Notes under the pieces: model-generated
Database searches by the model: none
What the model saw: only the letters and a program-made list of their open reading frames with translations
Told to the model about the DNA's origin: nothing
Program-made: the position numbers and the translations under genes
From: Halobacillus litoralis
Lineage (GTDB): Bacteria; Bacillota; Bacilli; Bacillales; Halobacillaceae
Reading direction: 5' to 3'
DNA: 64,000 nucleotides
Assembly (NCBI RefSeq): GCF_020171725.1
Contig: NZ_JAIVAJ010000006.1
Span: 248,001-312,000, forward strand
Part shown: positions 36,790-44,532 of the stretch, piece after piece
Numbering within the stretch: the first letter of the stretch is position 1
Layout of the letters: each line of letters begins with the position of its first letter

Positions 36790-38295
36790 ATGAATATAAA
36801 ACCGCGCTTTATGGCGTTAATGATGGCGCTTGCGGTCTTACTGGGAGCAGCGGGCTCTTATGTAGGCATCGAGTATTTTGCTGAGGCAGCACAGGATGAA
36901 TCGCAAGCTGAACAATTAGCCGCAACGGACAAAATAGGACAAAGCTTCGGCGATTTATCCGAGGAAGAGCAGAAGCAGTTTATTCAAGACATGACAGGTC
37001 AGACCGACTTGAAAAAAGTAGAACAAGCCTTCAACTTAATAAAAGATAATTACGTAGAAGAAGTAGACAAGAATCAACTCGTCGAGGGTGCCATCCAAGG
37101 CATGCTGGATACGCTGGAGGATCCATACAGCGTTTATATGGACAAGGAGACGATGGAACAGTTCAACCAGACCATCGAGTCTTCTTTCCAAGGCATCGGT
37201 GCTGAGGTGAGCATGGTGAACGATAAAGTGACGATTGTCGCTCCGATCAAAGGCTCACCAGCTGAAGAAGCAGGCCTGAAGCCGAACGATCAGATTTTGA
37301 CCGTGGATGGGGAGAGCGTGGAAGGCCTTGACCTTTACGAAGCCGTCCTTAAGATCCGCGGTGAAAAAGGATCAGAGGTTACGCTTGAGGTTGAGAGACC
37401 AGGCGTTTCGGATCCATTGACGATTGATATTGTGCGTGACGACATCCCTCTCGAAACCGTGTACACGGATACGAAAGAGGTCAACGGCAAAACAGCCGGT
37501 ATCATCGAAATTACATCCTTCTCTGAAAAGACAGCCGAAGAGTTCGACGAAGCGTTGACGAAGCTTGAGAACGACGGGATGGACGGACTCGTCATTGACG
37601 TGCGTGGAAACCCGGGTGGTCTTTTCACAGACGTTCAGGAAATCTTGAAGAAATTCATTCCTGATGATAAACCGATCGTCCAAGTGGAGGACCGCAACGG
37701 TGAGAGATCCCGTTACAAGTCTTCCATTCAGGAGAAGAAAGACTATCCGATTACGGTCGTGATGGACGAAGGAAGTGCTTCCGCTTCTGAAATCCTAGCC
37801 GCTACGATGAAAGAAGCCGGTGGCTATGACCTGATCGGAACGCAGACCTTCGGAAAAGGAACCGTCCAGCAGGCGATGCCGATGGGAGATGGCAGTACGA
37901 TTAAGCTGACGCTCTTCAAATGGTTGACCCCTGATGGAAACTGGATTCATGAGAAAGGCGTCGAGCCGACCGTCAGCGTGAAGCAGCCTGAGTACTTCTA
38001 CACGAACCCAGTCAATATCGAAGAAGCCCTTCAATTCAATGACAACGGGGATCAAGTGAAGAACGTGCAGGAAATGCTGAAAGGCCTTGGCTATGACCCT
38101 GGCCGTACCGACGGCTTCTATAGTGAAGAAACCGTTGCCGCTGTGGAAGAATTTCAATCCGCAAACGACCTGGACGTTACAGGTGATGTGGACGCGGAGA
38201 CCGGTGGTAAGCTTGAAGAATTGATTATCGAAGAAGTCCGCGCCGAAGAAAATGACAAGCAGATGGAAAAAGCCATCGACGTTCTTTTTCAATAG
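36790..38295 (+). CDS. ctpB: Carboxy-terminal processing protease CtpB (S41)
   Basis: CtpB is a secreted PDZ-gated Ser-Lys protease; in B. subtilis it cleaves SpoIVFA in late sporulation signalling. ATG 36790 fits AGAAGGG better than GTG 36781. The order is an N-terminal signal anchor (FMALMMALAVLLGAAGSYVG), a cap helix region, and a PDZ domain (about 115-200; GIGAEVSMVNDKVTIVAPIKGS). The protease core has catalytic Ser331 in EGSASASEIL and Lys356 in TFGKGTVQ, 25 residues apart as in B. subtilis CtpB. A C-terminal peptidoglycan-binding domain (VQEMLKGLGYDPG...) ends the 501-residue chain. Confidence 0.95.
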   Translation: MNIKPRFMALMMALAVLLGAAGSYVGIEYFAEAAQDESQAEQLAATDKIGQSFGDLSEEEQKQFIQDMTGQTDLKKVEQAFNLIKDNYVEEVDKNQLVEGAIQGMLDTLEDPYSVYMDKETMEQFNQTIESSFQGIGAEVSMVNDKVTIVAPIKGSPAEEAGLKPNDQILTVDGESVEGLDLYEAVLKIRGEKGSEVTLEVERPGVSDPLTIDIVRDDIPLETVYTDTKEVNGKTAGIIEITSFSEKTAEEFDEALTKLENDGMDGLVIDVRGNPGGLFTDVQEILKKFIPDDKPIVQVEDRNGERSRYKSSIQEKKDYPITVVMDEGSASASEILAATMKEAGGYDLIGTQTFGKGTVQQAMPMGDGSTIKLTLFKWLTPDGNWIHEKGVEPTVSVKQPEYFYTNPVNIEEALQFNDNGDQVKNVQEMLKGLGYDPGRTDGFYSEETVAAVEEFQSANDLDVTGDVDAETGGKLEELIIEEVRAEENDKQMEKAIDVLFQ

Positions 38296-38325
38296 GCAGG
38301 AATTTGAAACTGGATGACGAATTAA

Positions 38326-38357
38326 AATCCGTAGTCAGGTGACTGCGGATTTTTTTC
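38326..38357 (+). terminator. Rho-independent terminator of ctpB
   Basis: The stem AATCCGTAGTC / GACTGCGGATT (one G-U) is followed by T7. Confidence 0.9.
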
Positions 38358-38375
38358 TGAGAGGAGTTATGGAAG

Positions 38376-39551
38376 TTGGATGTTTGGTTACTAGAGCTTA
38401 TCAAAGGGGTGGGACGTGCCTTCACCCAGCCCTTCCTATACATAGCTGTTATCACAATTTGGATATTGGCCGGGCAGAGGCTGAAGCGGGAGCGTAAAGA
38501 TTTCGGAGCCCGCGTCTTTTCACCATTATCTGAATGGCAGGGGACAATCGCTACAGGACTGATTGCAGGACTTGTACTCTCTGTCCTCTCCATCGCCCTC
38601 GGCCTCGTCGTATCCTATCCACTACTGATCATATTGAGCGTCGTTTTTTTACTCGTAAGCCTGCCATTACGGCTTACATGGTACTCGGCCGCCTACACCC
38701 TCGGGCTGACGTATGTTTTCGTGCTCGTCCTGCCGGCATTGGATGTGCATCCGTGGCTTAAAACCCTTGAAGACGTATCGCTGCTTTCGATCACCATCAT
38801 CATGACCGTGTTATTGTTCGCGGAAGCGATTCTCCTTCTCAAGCTGAAGCCGAACGAAACCTTCCCCGAGAGGAAAAAAGGGAAGCGGGGACTCTGGATT
38901 GGGCAGCACCGGGCTCGCCGTGCGGCCGTTGTCCCGTTCTTTGTGCTTTACCCTACAGGTGGCATCATTCCGTTTGCAGAGTGGTGGCCCGTGATTTCCG
39001 TAAGCGGGGAATCATATGGTCTGGTGCTTATTCCGATGGTGATCGGCTTCGATTGGATTTCGAGAGGACAGCCTGTCGAGCAGGCGACGAAAGCGATCGG
39101 ACGGCACGTGTTCTTACTCGCCAGTGCCGTGCTCGTCTTGACAGTCGCGAGCTACTTCCTGCCGGTCCTGACGTTTGTGACCGTTGCTGTCGGTTTACTC
39201 GGCCGTGAATGGATCACCATCCGTCATCGAGTACGAGAAAATCGTTCGCCTTTCTTCATCCCGAACCCGAAAGGCCTTCGGATTCTCGGCGTCATTCCAG
39301 GCAGCCCTGCTGCTGATATGGGACTGGTACCTGGTGAACTGATTGAGCGCGTAAATAACGTCTCCGTTCGTTCGGAAACGGAATTCTATGAAGCCCTACA
39401 AATCAACGGTGCCTTCAACAAACTCGAAATCCGCGACGAATACGGCGAGAACCGCTACGTTCAGCGTGCGATGTACGAAGGTGAACACCACGAGCTTGGC
39501 GTACTGTTTGTCGAGCCAGCCGTCCATGAAGCATCGGTTGGATTTTTCTAA
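38376..39551 (+). CDS. minJ: Division-site bridge protein MinJ (membrane PDZ protein)
   Basis: MinJ links DivIVA to MinD at poles and septa. The 391-residue protein starts at TTG 38376 (GAGAGGAG site). It has about eight hydrophobic helices up to residue 285 (FLYIAVITIWILAGQRL, IATGLIAGLVLSVLSIALG, LLIILSVVFLLVSLPL and others), and then a cytosolic PDZ domain (about 305-375; LRILGVIPGSPAADMGLVPGE). Size, topology and position after ctpB match B. subtilis yvjD/minJ. No swrA is found between ctpB and minJ. Confidence 0.9.
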   Translation: MDVWLLELIKGVGRAFTQPFLYIAVITIWILAGQRLKRERKDFGARVFSPLSEWQGTIATGLIAGLVLSVLSIALGLVVSYPLLIILSVVFLLVSLPLRLTWYSAAYTLGLTYVFVLVLPALDVHPWLKTLEDVSLLSITIIMTVLLFAEAILLLKLKPNETFPERKKGKRGLWIGQHRARRAAVVPFFVLYPTGGIIPFAEWWPVISVSGESYGLVLIPMVIGFDWISRGQPVEQATKAIGRHVFLLASAVLVLTVASYFLPVLTFVTVAVGLLGREWITIRHRVRENRSPFFIPNPKGLRILGVIPGSPAADMGLVPGELIERVNNVSVRSETEFYEALQINGAFNKLEIRDEYGENRYVQRAMYEGEHHELGVLFVEPAVHEASVGFF

Positions 39552-39566
39552 GATAGAGGGAACATT

Positions 39567-39597
39567 AAAAGTCAGCATCGTATGCTGGCTTTTTAAT
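39567..39597 (+). terminator. Rho-independent terminator of minJ
   Basis: The stem AAAAGTCAGCA / TGCTGGCTTTT has a short loop and is followed by TTTT. Confidence 0.88.
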
Positions 39598-39687
39598 TTG
39601 GAGAATTCTAGTCTGAAGGACCCGAAGACCTATAAGGCATGGGATGTTAGAATGTAAGGGCAAGAATATGAGAACAGGAGAGATGAC

Positions 39688-39861
39688 ATGATATTTGTAT
39701 ATATGATCGTAGCTGGTGTTCCCGGGCTTATGTTCCTTGGACCTGCGGGGGCGGTGATCGGTGTGCTACTGGGAGCGATCTTTGGAGCTACGCAGTCGAA
39801 TTACAGGAAGATTGCTGATTTGGAGAAAGAGTTGGAAGAACTGAAAAAGGAGAAGGCTTAA
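39688..39861 (+). CDS. 57-residue membrane microprotein with C-terminal coiled coil
   Basis: This short ORF has ACAGGAGAG at a proper distance from ATG. The product begins with a hydrophobic Gly/Ala/Val-rich stretch (about 2-34; LGPAGAVIGVLLGAIFGAT), enough for one or a hairpin of two TM helices. It ends with a charged heptad helix, IADLEKELEELKKEKA. Its layout resembles the two microproteins at 41536 and 41719. No function is recognised. Confidence 0.65.
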   Translation: MIFVYMIVAGVPGLMFLGPAGAVIGVLLGAIFGATQSNYRKIADLEKELEELKKEKA

Positions 39862-39869
39862 TTTCTTTT

Positions 39870-40379
39870 GTGAAGGATGTGCGCTCTTTGCATTTAGAGG
39901 ATTTGTTTATTAAAAATAAAAGTGAATTTAATACACTCAGAAAAAGGGTTCATGAAGTATTTAACTTAAATGAAAAGCATCCTGACAAGGTATTCAATCA
40001 GAAATTCAGCTCTTCTAAGTCCGAAGAATTTGACTGGGCGATGAGCGGTGGTTTTTGGAGTCAACTAAAAAGTTTAGCTGCTTTGACCAATGACGAATAT
40101 ATACTAATTGCCATTGTCGAGCCTGACCCCGTGAATTACTTCTATAAAGAGTTTAATTATTATAACTGGGCTAAGTTACCTTTGACTTTATCAGAAGACG
40201 AGTTTTTCGATTTACTCGAAATGGGACCTAAGGAAAGTCCTGCGGATGCAATGTTATATAATTCCTTCAAAGTAGTATGGCTGCCACCTTCCGAAGAATG
40301 GGCGGCATGGGGGAATAGAAGTGATGAATTATGTGTGATAGGAGTTACGAAAGATTATATGCTAGATATTTTTGAATGA
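39870..40379 (+). CDS. Hypothetical 169-residue soluble protein
   Basis: GTG 39870 follows the preceding stop by 8 bases, so coupling is likely since its own ribosome site is poor. The product is acidic and aromatic-rich (FDWAMSGGFWSQLKSLAAL, YFYKEFNYYNWAKLPL, VVWLPPSEEWAAWGNRSDE), with no signal peptide, TM helix or Cys motif. The texture recalls SMI1/KNR4-like or other immunity-type proteins, but I do not assign a family. It stands in an accessory patch of unrelated small genes. Confidence 0.6.
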   Translation: MKDVRSLHLEDLFIKNKSEFNTLRKRVHEVFNLNEKHPDKVFNQKFSSSKSEEFDWAMSGGFWSQLKSLAALTNDEYILIAIVEPDPVNYFYKEFNYYNWAKLPLTLSEDEFFDLLEMGPKESPADAMLYNSFKVVWLPPSEEWAAWGNRSDELCVIGVTKDYMLDIFE

Positions 40380-40521
40380 GTAAGCTATTTAAATATGCAT
40401 AGCATGAAAATTGAAGAGCTGTGGTCCTATTGACTTTTGTAGATAATCAGGTCTTTATTTGTTTCAATTCTCACTTCATAATTGCAATAGCAAGTCTTCA
40501 TCTATTGTAACGGCTCCTATA

Positions 40522-40824
40522 TTACTCTTCTAAAACCCTTAACCAATAACTGTCCTTTGGTTCATTTAAGAAGCCGGACTCTTTAAAGGTTACTGTAACT
40601 CGTTGACCAGGCTCCAGTTTGTTGAATTTCTCAGAATCAATACTGTTGAATTCAATGACACCATTCTCGTTGTTGACTGAAGTGGAGACGACTATAAGCT
40701 GGTCGTCGATTTTCTTTTCAATCGTACCTGTAATAGTCATCAGCTGGGTGCTAACGAAATATGCGATTGACCCAATCATAACAAGGAGTACGAGTGATAA
40801 GACGGTTAGGAACTTTTTAATCAT
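40522..40824 (-). CDS. Small exported or membrane-anchored protein, unknown
   Basis: The 100-residue product has a strong AAAGGAGG site before its ATG. The N-terminus KKFLTVLSLVLLVMIGSIAYFV is a signal anchor or uncleaved signal. The rest is a short beta-rich domain (ITGTIEKKIDDQLIVVST, LEPGQRVTVTF, SYWLRVLEE) similar in style to small OB-fold or DUF3221-like extracytoplasmic proteins. It is the only minus-strand gene in this stretch and shares the upstream gap with the divergent gene at 40928. Confidence 0.7.
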   Translation of the reverse strand: MIKKFLTVLSLVLLVMIGSIAYFVSTQLMTITGTIEKKIDDQLIVVSTSVNNENGVIEFNSIDSEKFNKLEPGQRVTVTFKESGFLNEPKDSYWLRVLEE

Positions 40825-40927
40825 TTAAACCTCCTTTACAATTTGTGTTGAATATCATAACTCGAATTTAGAGTTGTGGCAACAAAGTGGTAAGGAAGAA
40901 GATTTTTTTCTGGAGGGCGGTGCAACG

Positions 40928-41449
40928 ATGTCTTTACGTACGCTCACACATATTTATTATTTGGGACTTGGTTGTGGTTTTTGGAATAAGGGCGATGTGA
41001 TCAACTGGTCTGATAAAGTGATTGAACAGGTCGATGAACCACCAATAGAACTGATTGACGTTTCGATGATGTCGGAATCATATCTGGAAGATGTAGAGAG
41101 GAAGCTTGTTGAATTCTGTGGAGTAATGGACAAAGAGTACAGTGTGAAGATATTATGTTCCGCTATCTTGGATAAGGTAGAAAAACAAAAGTTGCCCATT
41201 GGAAACGCCATAACAATTGTAAATAAGCTTATGGTGAATACAGAATTGTATTTGGAAAACCAATATAATCATTTATATTCATTTAAATACTGCTATGATT
41301 TAGCCTTGGATCGAGTCGTGCAGAAACAGCCTTATGAAGTTGAGTCTGAGTTTGCTGAAGAACTAAAGGCTATGTCTGTTAACCTCAGTGATTTAGAGGA
41401 AATGTATGCTGAGTTAACAGGACAATCGTGGGGAGAGAATGAAGCTTAA
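40928..41449 (+). CDS. Hypothetical 173-residue helical protein
   Basis: ATG 40928 follows GGAGGGCGG. The open frame from 40874 is an untranslated extension. The protein begins MSLRTLTHIYYLGLGCGFWNK and is acidic and mostly helical, with no TM segment. Blocks such as DVINWSDKVIEQ and SYLEDVERKLVEF recall DUF2247-like or immunity-associated proteins, but the resemblance is only impressionistic. It is transcribed away from the minus-strand gene at 40522. Confidence 0.62.
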   Translation: MSLRTLTHIYYLGLGCGFWNKGDVINWSDKVIEQVDEPPIELIDVSMMSESYLEDVERKLVEFCGVMDKEYSVKILCSAILDKVEKQKLPIGNAITIVNKLMVNTELYLENQYNHLYSFKYCYDLALDRVVQKQPYEVESEFAEELKAMSVNLSDLEEMYAELTGQSWGENEA

Positions 41450-41535
41450 TAGGTGTTCACCCCAGGGCTGGACAGAGCCATTAATATAAAGGAAAGTATA
41501 TGGGATATAGTACCGTAATAAAGAGGTGATAGGTC

Positions 41536-41679
41536 ATGTGGATCTTTATAATCGGCTTTTTGGTGATCTTGATCATAGGCATCATCGGTCAAAATAAAGT
41601 AGAGCGCGATAAACGATTTAGAGAGCTTGAGGAAAAGGTAGAAGAACTGGAACGTCAATTAAAGAAACAGAGCGAATAA
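41536..41679 (+). CDS. 47-residue microprotein: one TM helix plus coiled coil
   Basis: AAAGAGGTGAT precedes ATG 41536. The product has one TM helix (WIFIIGFLVILIIGIIG, about 2-18), a short basic/acidic linker and a heptad helix (FRELEEKVEELERQLKKQ). It is followed 39 bases later by a related microprotein, suggesting tandem duplication. The topology is like small membrane scaffolds or modulators. No known family is assigned. Confidence 0.72.
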   Translation: MWIFIIGFLVILIIGIIGQNKVERDKRFRELEEKVEELERQLKKQSE

Positions 41680-41718
41680 GACTGAGAAGATAGAAATTTT
41701 GGAAGAAAGGAAAAAATA

Positions 41719-41868
41719 ATGGGACTATTATTTTTACTAGGCTTTTTTATAATTCTTATTATCGGTTTCACAAGTGAAAAAAGGAAGAATCGAGAGGGAG
41801 ACTTAGAGGACCGTTTACGAGAATTGGAAGAAAGAATAGAACAATTAGAACATAGGCAAAAAGATTAA
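41719..41868 (+). CDS. 49-residue microprotein: one TM helix plus coiled coil
   Basis: GAAAGG lies 8 bases before ATG 41719. The TM helix (LLFLLGFFIILIIGF, about 3-17) is followed by LEDRLRELEERIEQLEHR, clearly parallel to the neighbour at 41536 (RELEEKVEELERQL). The pair ends at a terminator. They are likely paralogues that could form hetero-oligomers through their coiled coils. Confidence 0.72.
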   Translation: MGLLFLLGFFIILIIGFTSEKRKNREGDLEDRLRELEERIEQLEHRQKD

Positions 41869-41907
41869 AAGTGGCATCCCCTTTCCATTAGGGATATGCC
41901 ACTTTTC
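41869..41907 (+). terminator. Rho-independent terminator after the microprotein pair
   Basis: The stem AGTGGCATCCC / GGGATATGCCACT (one bulge) is followed by TTT. Confidence 0.8.
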
Positions 41908-41971
41908 ATTGAAACATTTTTTGGTTGGAAACGTATAGGTATGTAGAGGAATCATATATAAAGGAGTTCTT

Positions 41972-42184
41972 ATGTCTATTTTCATCGGAAGTGTCTTATT
42001 GTTGGCAGGCTTTGTTTTTGTGAAGTTCCCGACCTTCTTTTGGTATATCACGGTCGGCTGGAAGCTTCAGGATGCAGAGCCGAGCGGAATTGCTTTAGGC
42101 TTTAATAAAGTAATTGGATATTTGATCATCATCACGGGAGTTGGATATCTATTAGACTTCTTCTTTCCCGGAACTGGAGGTTGA
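41972..42184 (+). CDS. Small two-TM membrane protein (DUF6199-like)
   Basis: The 70-residue product starts at ATG 41972 (AAAGGAG site). TM1 is IFIGSVLLLAGFVFVKFPTFFWYI, then the polar loop VGWKLQDAEPSGIALGF, then TM2 IGYLIIITGVGYLLDFFF. The order TM, W-x-L-x-x-(A/G)-x-P-S, TM is that of DUF6199 proteins, which are common and uncharacterised in Bacillaceae. No operon partner is evident. Confidence 0.72.
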   Translation: MSIFIGSVLLLAGFVFVKFPTFFWYITVGWKLQDAEPSGIALGFNKVIGYLIIITGVGYLLDFFFPGTGG

Positions 42185-42213
42185 TCTGCTATATTGATTG
42201 AAGAGGTGTGGAT

Positions 42214-42399
42214 ATGCTGCTGTTGCTCGTTATTATTTTGTCGATCATATTAATTGTCCTTATTGGAGCGATCCCTCTTCTTGTGGATACGAATCGCAAG
42301 GTGACGAGAATCGCGAACAAGATGGATTTATTCGATATTGAGGATCGTAAGGTATCAAATGAGGAAATTGAAAATGAGCTGGAGAAACGACTGAAATAG
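42214..42399 (+). CDS. 61-residue single-TM protein
   Basis: ATG 42214 is favoured over GTG 42208, because AGAGGTG would overlap the latter. A long hydrophobic helix (LLLLVIILSIILIVLIGAIPLLV) is followed by a charged tail (TNRKVTRIANKMDLFDIED, then NEEIENELEKRLK). It lies 17 bases before the next gene and may be co-transcribed. Not recognised. Confidence 0.6.
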   Translation: MLLLLVIILSIILIVLIGAIPLLVDTNRKVTRIANKMDLFDIEDRKVSNEEIENELEKRLK

Positions 42400-42416
42400 A
42401 TGAGAGGTGATGTACG

Positions 42417-42728
42417 TTGGAATACGTGTCATTTGGGATGAGTCTCGCTCTTCTTTTTTACATAGGTTATCGGAATCGGAACGTCATCAACAAACTTACC
42501 CATCTTCAACTGGCCACAGCGCTTCTCGGCTATTTGGTGACCGTATCGATCGGCTTCGTTTTCATTTACTACGGTGGAAACTGGCTTGCGGGCGTTTTTT
42601 CAAATGTAGTGATCAAGTACGGGGTATTTGTTTCCGTCGTCCTGGTTACGTTGTATGTCTGTAAAGGGTTGCTTGGAAAATGGCTGCATAAAGCGACAGG
42701 CGGTGTGCTGCCGAAAGAGTGGAGATAG
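42417..42728 (+). CDS. 103-residue membrane protein, unknown
   Basis: The start is TTG 42417 after GAGAGGTGATG. Three hydrophobic segments are seen (FGMSLALLFYIGY, LATALLGYLVTVSIGFVFIYYG, VVIKYGVFVSVVLVTLYVC) and a basic C-terminal tail (KGLLGKWLHKATGG). No family is recognised. It probably shares a transcript with the preceding 61-residue protein. Confidence 0.62.
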   Translation: MEYVSFGMSLALLFYIGYRNRNVINKLTHLQLATALLGYLVTVSIGFVFIYYGGNWLAGVFSNVVIKYGVFVSVVLVTLYVCKGLLGKWLHKATGGVLPKEWR

Positions 42729-42855
42729 GACGTCGGGCGTATGGCTCTACGTCTTTTTTGTCCTTACCTATTGTGTATATTTTGTGCCAATGCAGCAGGA
42801 AGGAGGTCGCCACCACCTTTTTCCAGTATAATGAAAATAAAACTGGAAAGTGGGA

Positions 42856-43920
42856 ATGGTTATGGTTGTGCCTTTTACGTTCCAACAGCTTCACCTGAAA
42901 CGAATCTCTTTCCTCTTATTATTTATTCTCGTCCCGAATTATCTTGTCATGCGTGCTGGCATCGCCGGACCGATTGATGATCGTATCGGCGTAGCCACTG
43001 CACTGGATCTCTGCCTCATTCTCCCTCTATTGTTGTACTTCTTCGGATTTCGTCAAAGAGTTTCATGGGTGTACCTGATCACGTTTATTTTCTTGGGAGC
43101 AGTGATGGCCAATCTCATGATTCCAAATCATGCAGATGGTTACTTATCTTACTTTAATCACTCCGTTATTGTGCTGGAAGCTGCGGTTATCTTTGTGGAA
43201 ATCCTCGTGTTGATGATGATTGTGAAACGATTCCCGACACTTGTTCGGAATTACAAAGAGAGTAGGCGGCATCATTACCACTTTCTATCCAGCTTATCAG
43301 CGGCGGTTCAGGATACATTCACGATCAAGCGTTTCAATAAGGTGAAGATCGGTCTTCGGATCCTGGCGACAGATATGGCTGCGATTTACTACAGCCTCTT
43401 CAGTTGGAGAAAGAAGCCGGCGCAAGGCTTTACTTTTCACAAAGACGGTGGCTACTTAGGTGTGTTTTTCATGCTGGTTCATGCGATGGTGATTGAAATC
43501 ATCGCCGTTCATATGATGGTCGCCCAGTATAGTCATACGGCAGCATGGATTGTCACGGCACTCGATTTCTACGCACTGTTATTCATCATTTCCGATTATC
43601 AGGCGATCCGTCTATGTCCACTGGTGGTCGATGAGAAGGGCCTCCATTATCAAAAAGGCATTCGGGAGTATGGTTCTGTGCCGTGGGACAATATCGAGGG
43701 GCTCTACAAAAACAATGAGCTTGCTGGAAAAGAAAGTGTGGAACTGGCTTTTCATGGACTGGAGAAGGAACCCTCTCCATACGTGATCAAGCTGAATCGT
43801 CCTGTGGAAACGAGGAAGATATTCGGTTTGAAGAAAACGGTTGAAGCGGTCTTCTTGAAGCTGGATGATCCAGAAGCTTTCAGAAAAGAGTTCGATCGTT
43901 ACGTCAAAATGGCCGAGTGA
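42856..43920 (+). CDS. Multi-TM membrane protein with C-terminal PH-like domain, unknown
   Basis: The product is about 354 residues; GTG 42850, ATG 42856 and ATG 42862 are all possible starts near GGAAAG. Six or seven hydrophobic helices are seen in two groups (about 10-140 and 190-250), joined by a basic cytosolic stretch (KRFPTLVRNYKESRRHHYHF). The last 100 residues are soluble and beta-rich (CPLVVDEKGLHYQKGIREYGSV, PWDNIEGLYKN, PYVIKLNRPV), like a PH or bPH2 domain. A terminator follows. Function unknown. Confidence 0.7.
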   Translation: MVMVVPFTFQQLHLKRISFLLLFILVPNYLVMRAGIAGPIDDRIGVATALDLCLILPLLLYFFGFRQRVSWVYLITFIFLGAVMANLMIPNHADGYLSYFNHSVIVLEAAVIFVEILVLMMIVKRFPTLVRNYKESRRHHYHFLSSLSAAVQDTFTIKRFNKVKIGLRILATDMAAIYYSLFSWRKKPAQGFTFHKDGGYLGVFFMLVHAMVIEIIAVHMMVAQYSHTAAWIVTALDFYALLFIISDYQAIRLCPLVVDEKGLHYQKGIREYGSVPWDNIEGLYKNNELAGKESVELAFHGLEKEPSPYVIKLNRPVETRKIFGLKKTVEAVFLKLDDPEAFRKEFDRYVKMAE

Positions 43921-43957
43921 AAAAAGGTGCTGAGCATTCCTTCAGCACCTTTTTTTC
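43921..43957 (+). terminator. Rho-independent terminator
   Basis: The stem AAAAAGGTGCTGA / TCAGCACCTTTTT has an 8-base loop and is followed by T. Confidence 0.93.
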
Positions 43958-44017
43958 TGTTTAACATTTGTTCATTTCGGTTAGAGAAAGAGACGAAAGA
44001 CAGAAGGAGGGCTTTAT

Positions 44018-44422
44018 ATGGTCAACGTACTTATCATGCTTACATTTCTCCTGATTGGAGCGAGCATCGTTTACTTTTTTCAAAATAAAACCTTCAAACA
44101 GTCTTACTTCAATGCGGCTTTATTTCTAAAGCTGTTTGTTGTCATGGCCGTCGTGCTGATCGGCTTTACTTTCATCTATTACCTACTATCCCTTCGAGGT
44201 GTCGTCCTGGTTCAATCTCTCTCATCGATGACAGTGATTGAGCCGACGCTAGTAAACCTGCTTTATTTCAGCGGAGAAACGATTTTTTCTGTCGGGTACG
44301 GGGATATGCTGCCCGTTGGTCCCACACGCTTTTTTGCGATCCTTCAGTCGATGATCGGCATTCTACTTCCGACAGCTTACTTTGCCCGGACAATCAGTGA
44401 AGCGGGGAAACATAAGCAATGA
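44018..44422 (+). CDS. Two-TM potassium-channel-like protein
   Basis: The 134-residue Ion_trans_2-type protein has hydrophobic helices at about 5-20 and 34-57, a pore helix (NLLYFSGETIF) with the selectivity filter SVGYGD (91-96), and a last TM helix (FFAILQSMIGILLPTAYF). A canonical filter is TVGYGD, and the Ser variant is seen in other prokaryotic channels. It lacks RCK/TrkA-N or cyclic-nucleotide domains, so gating must come from the membrane part or a partner. AGGAGGG precedes the ATG. Potassium flux would suit a salt-stressed organism. Confidence 0.88.
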   Translation: MVNVLIMLTFLLIGASIVYFFQNKTFKQSYFNAALFLKLFVVMAVVLIGFTFIYYLLSLRGVVLVQSLSSMTVIEPTLVNLLYFSGETIFSVGYGDMLPVGPTRFFAILQSMIGILLPTAYFARTISEAGKHKQ

Positions 44423-44532
44423 ACCAAAAAGTGGCACCGACGACCTGTCCTCTCTTTATAGAATGATGTTAGAATAAGAGATAAGAGAGACAGCGTCTGT
44501 TCATCTTGGAATTTTGAAAGGGGTACATACTT

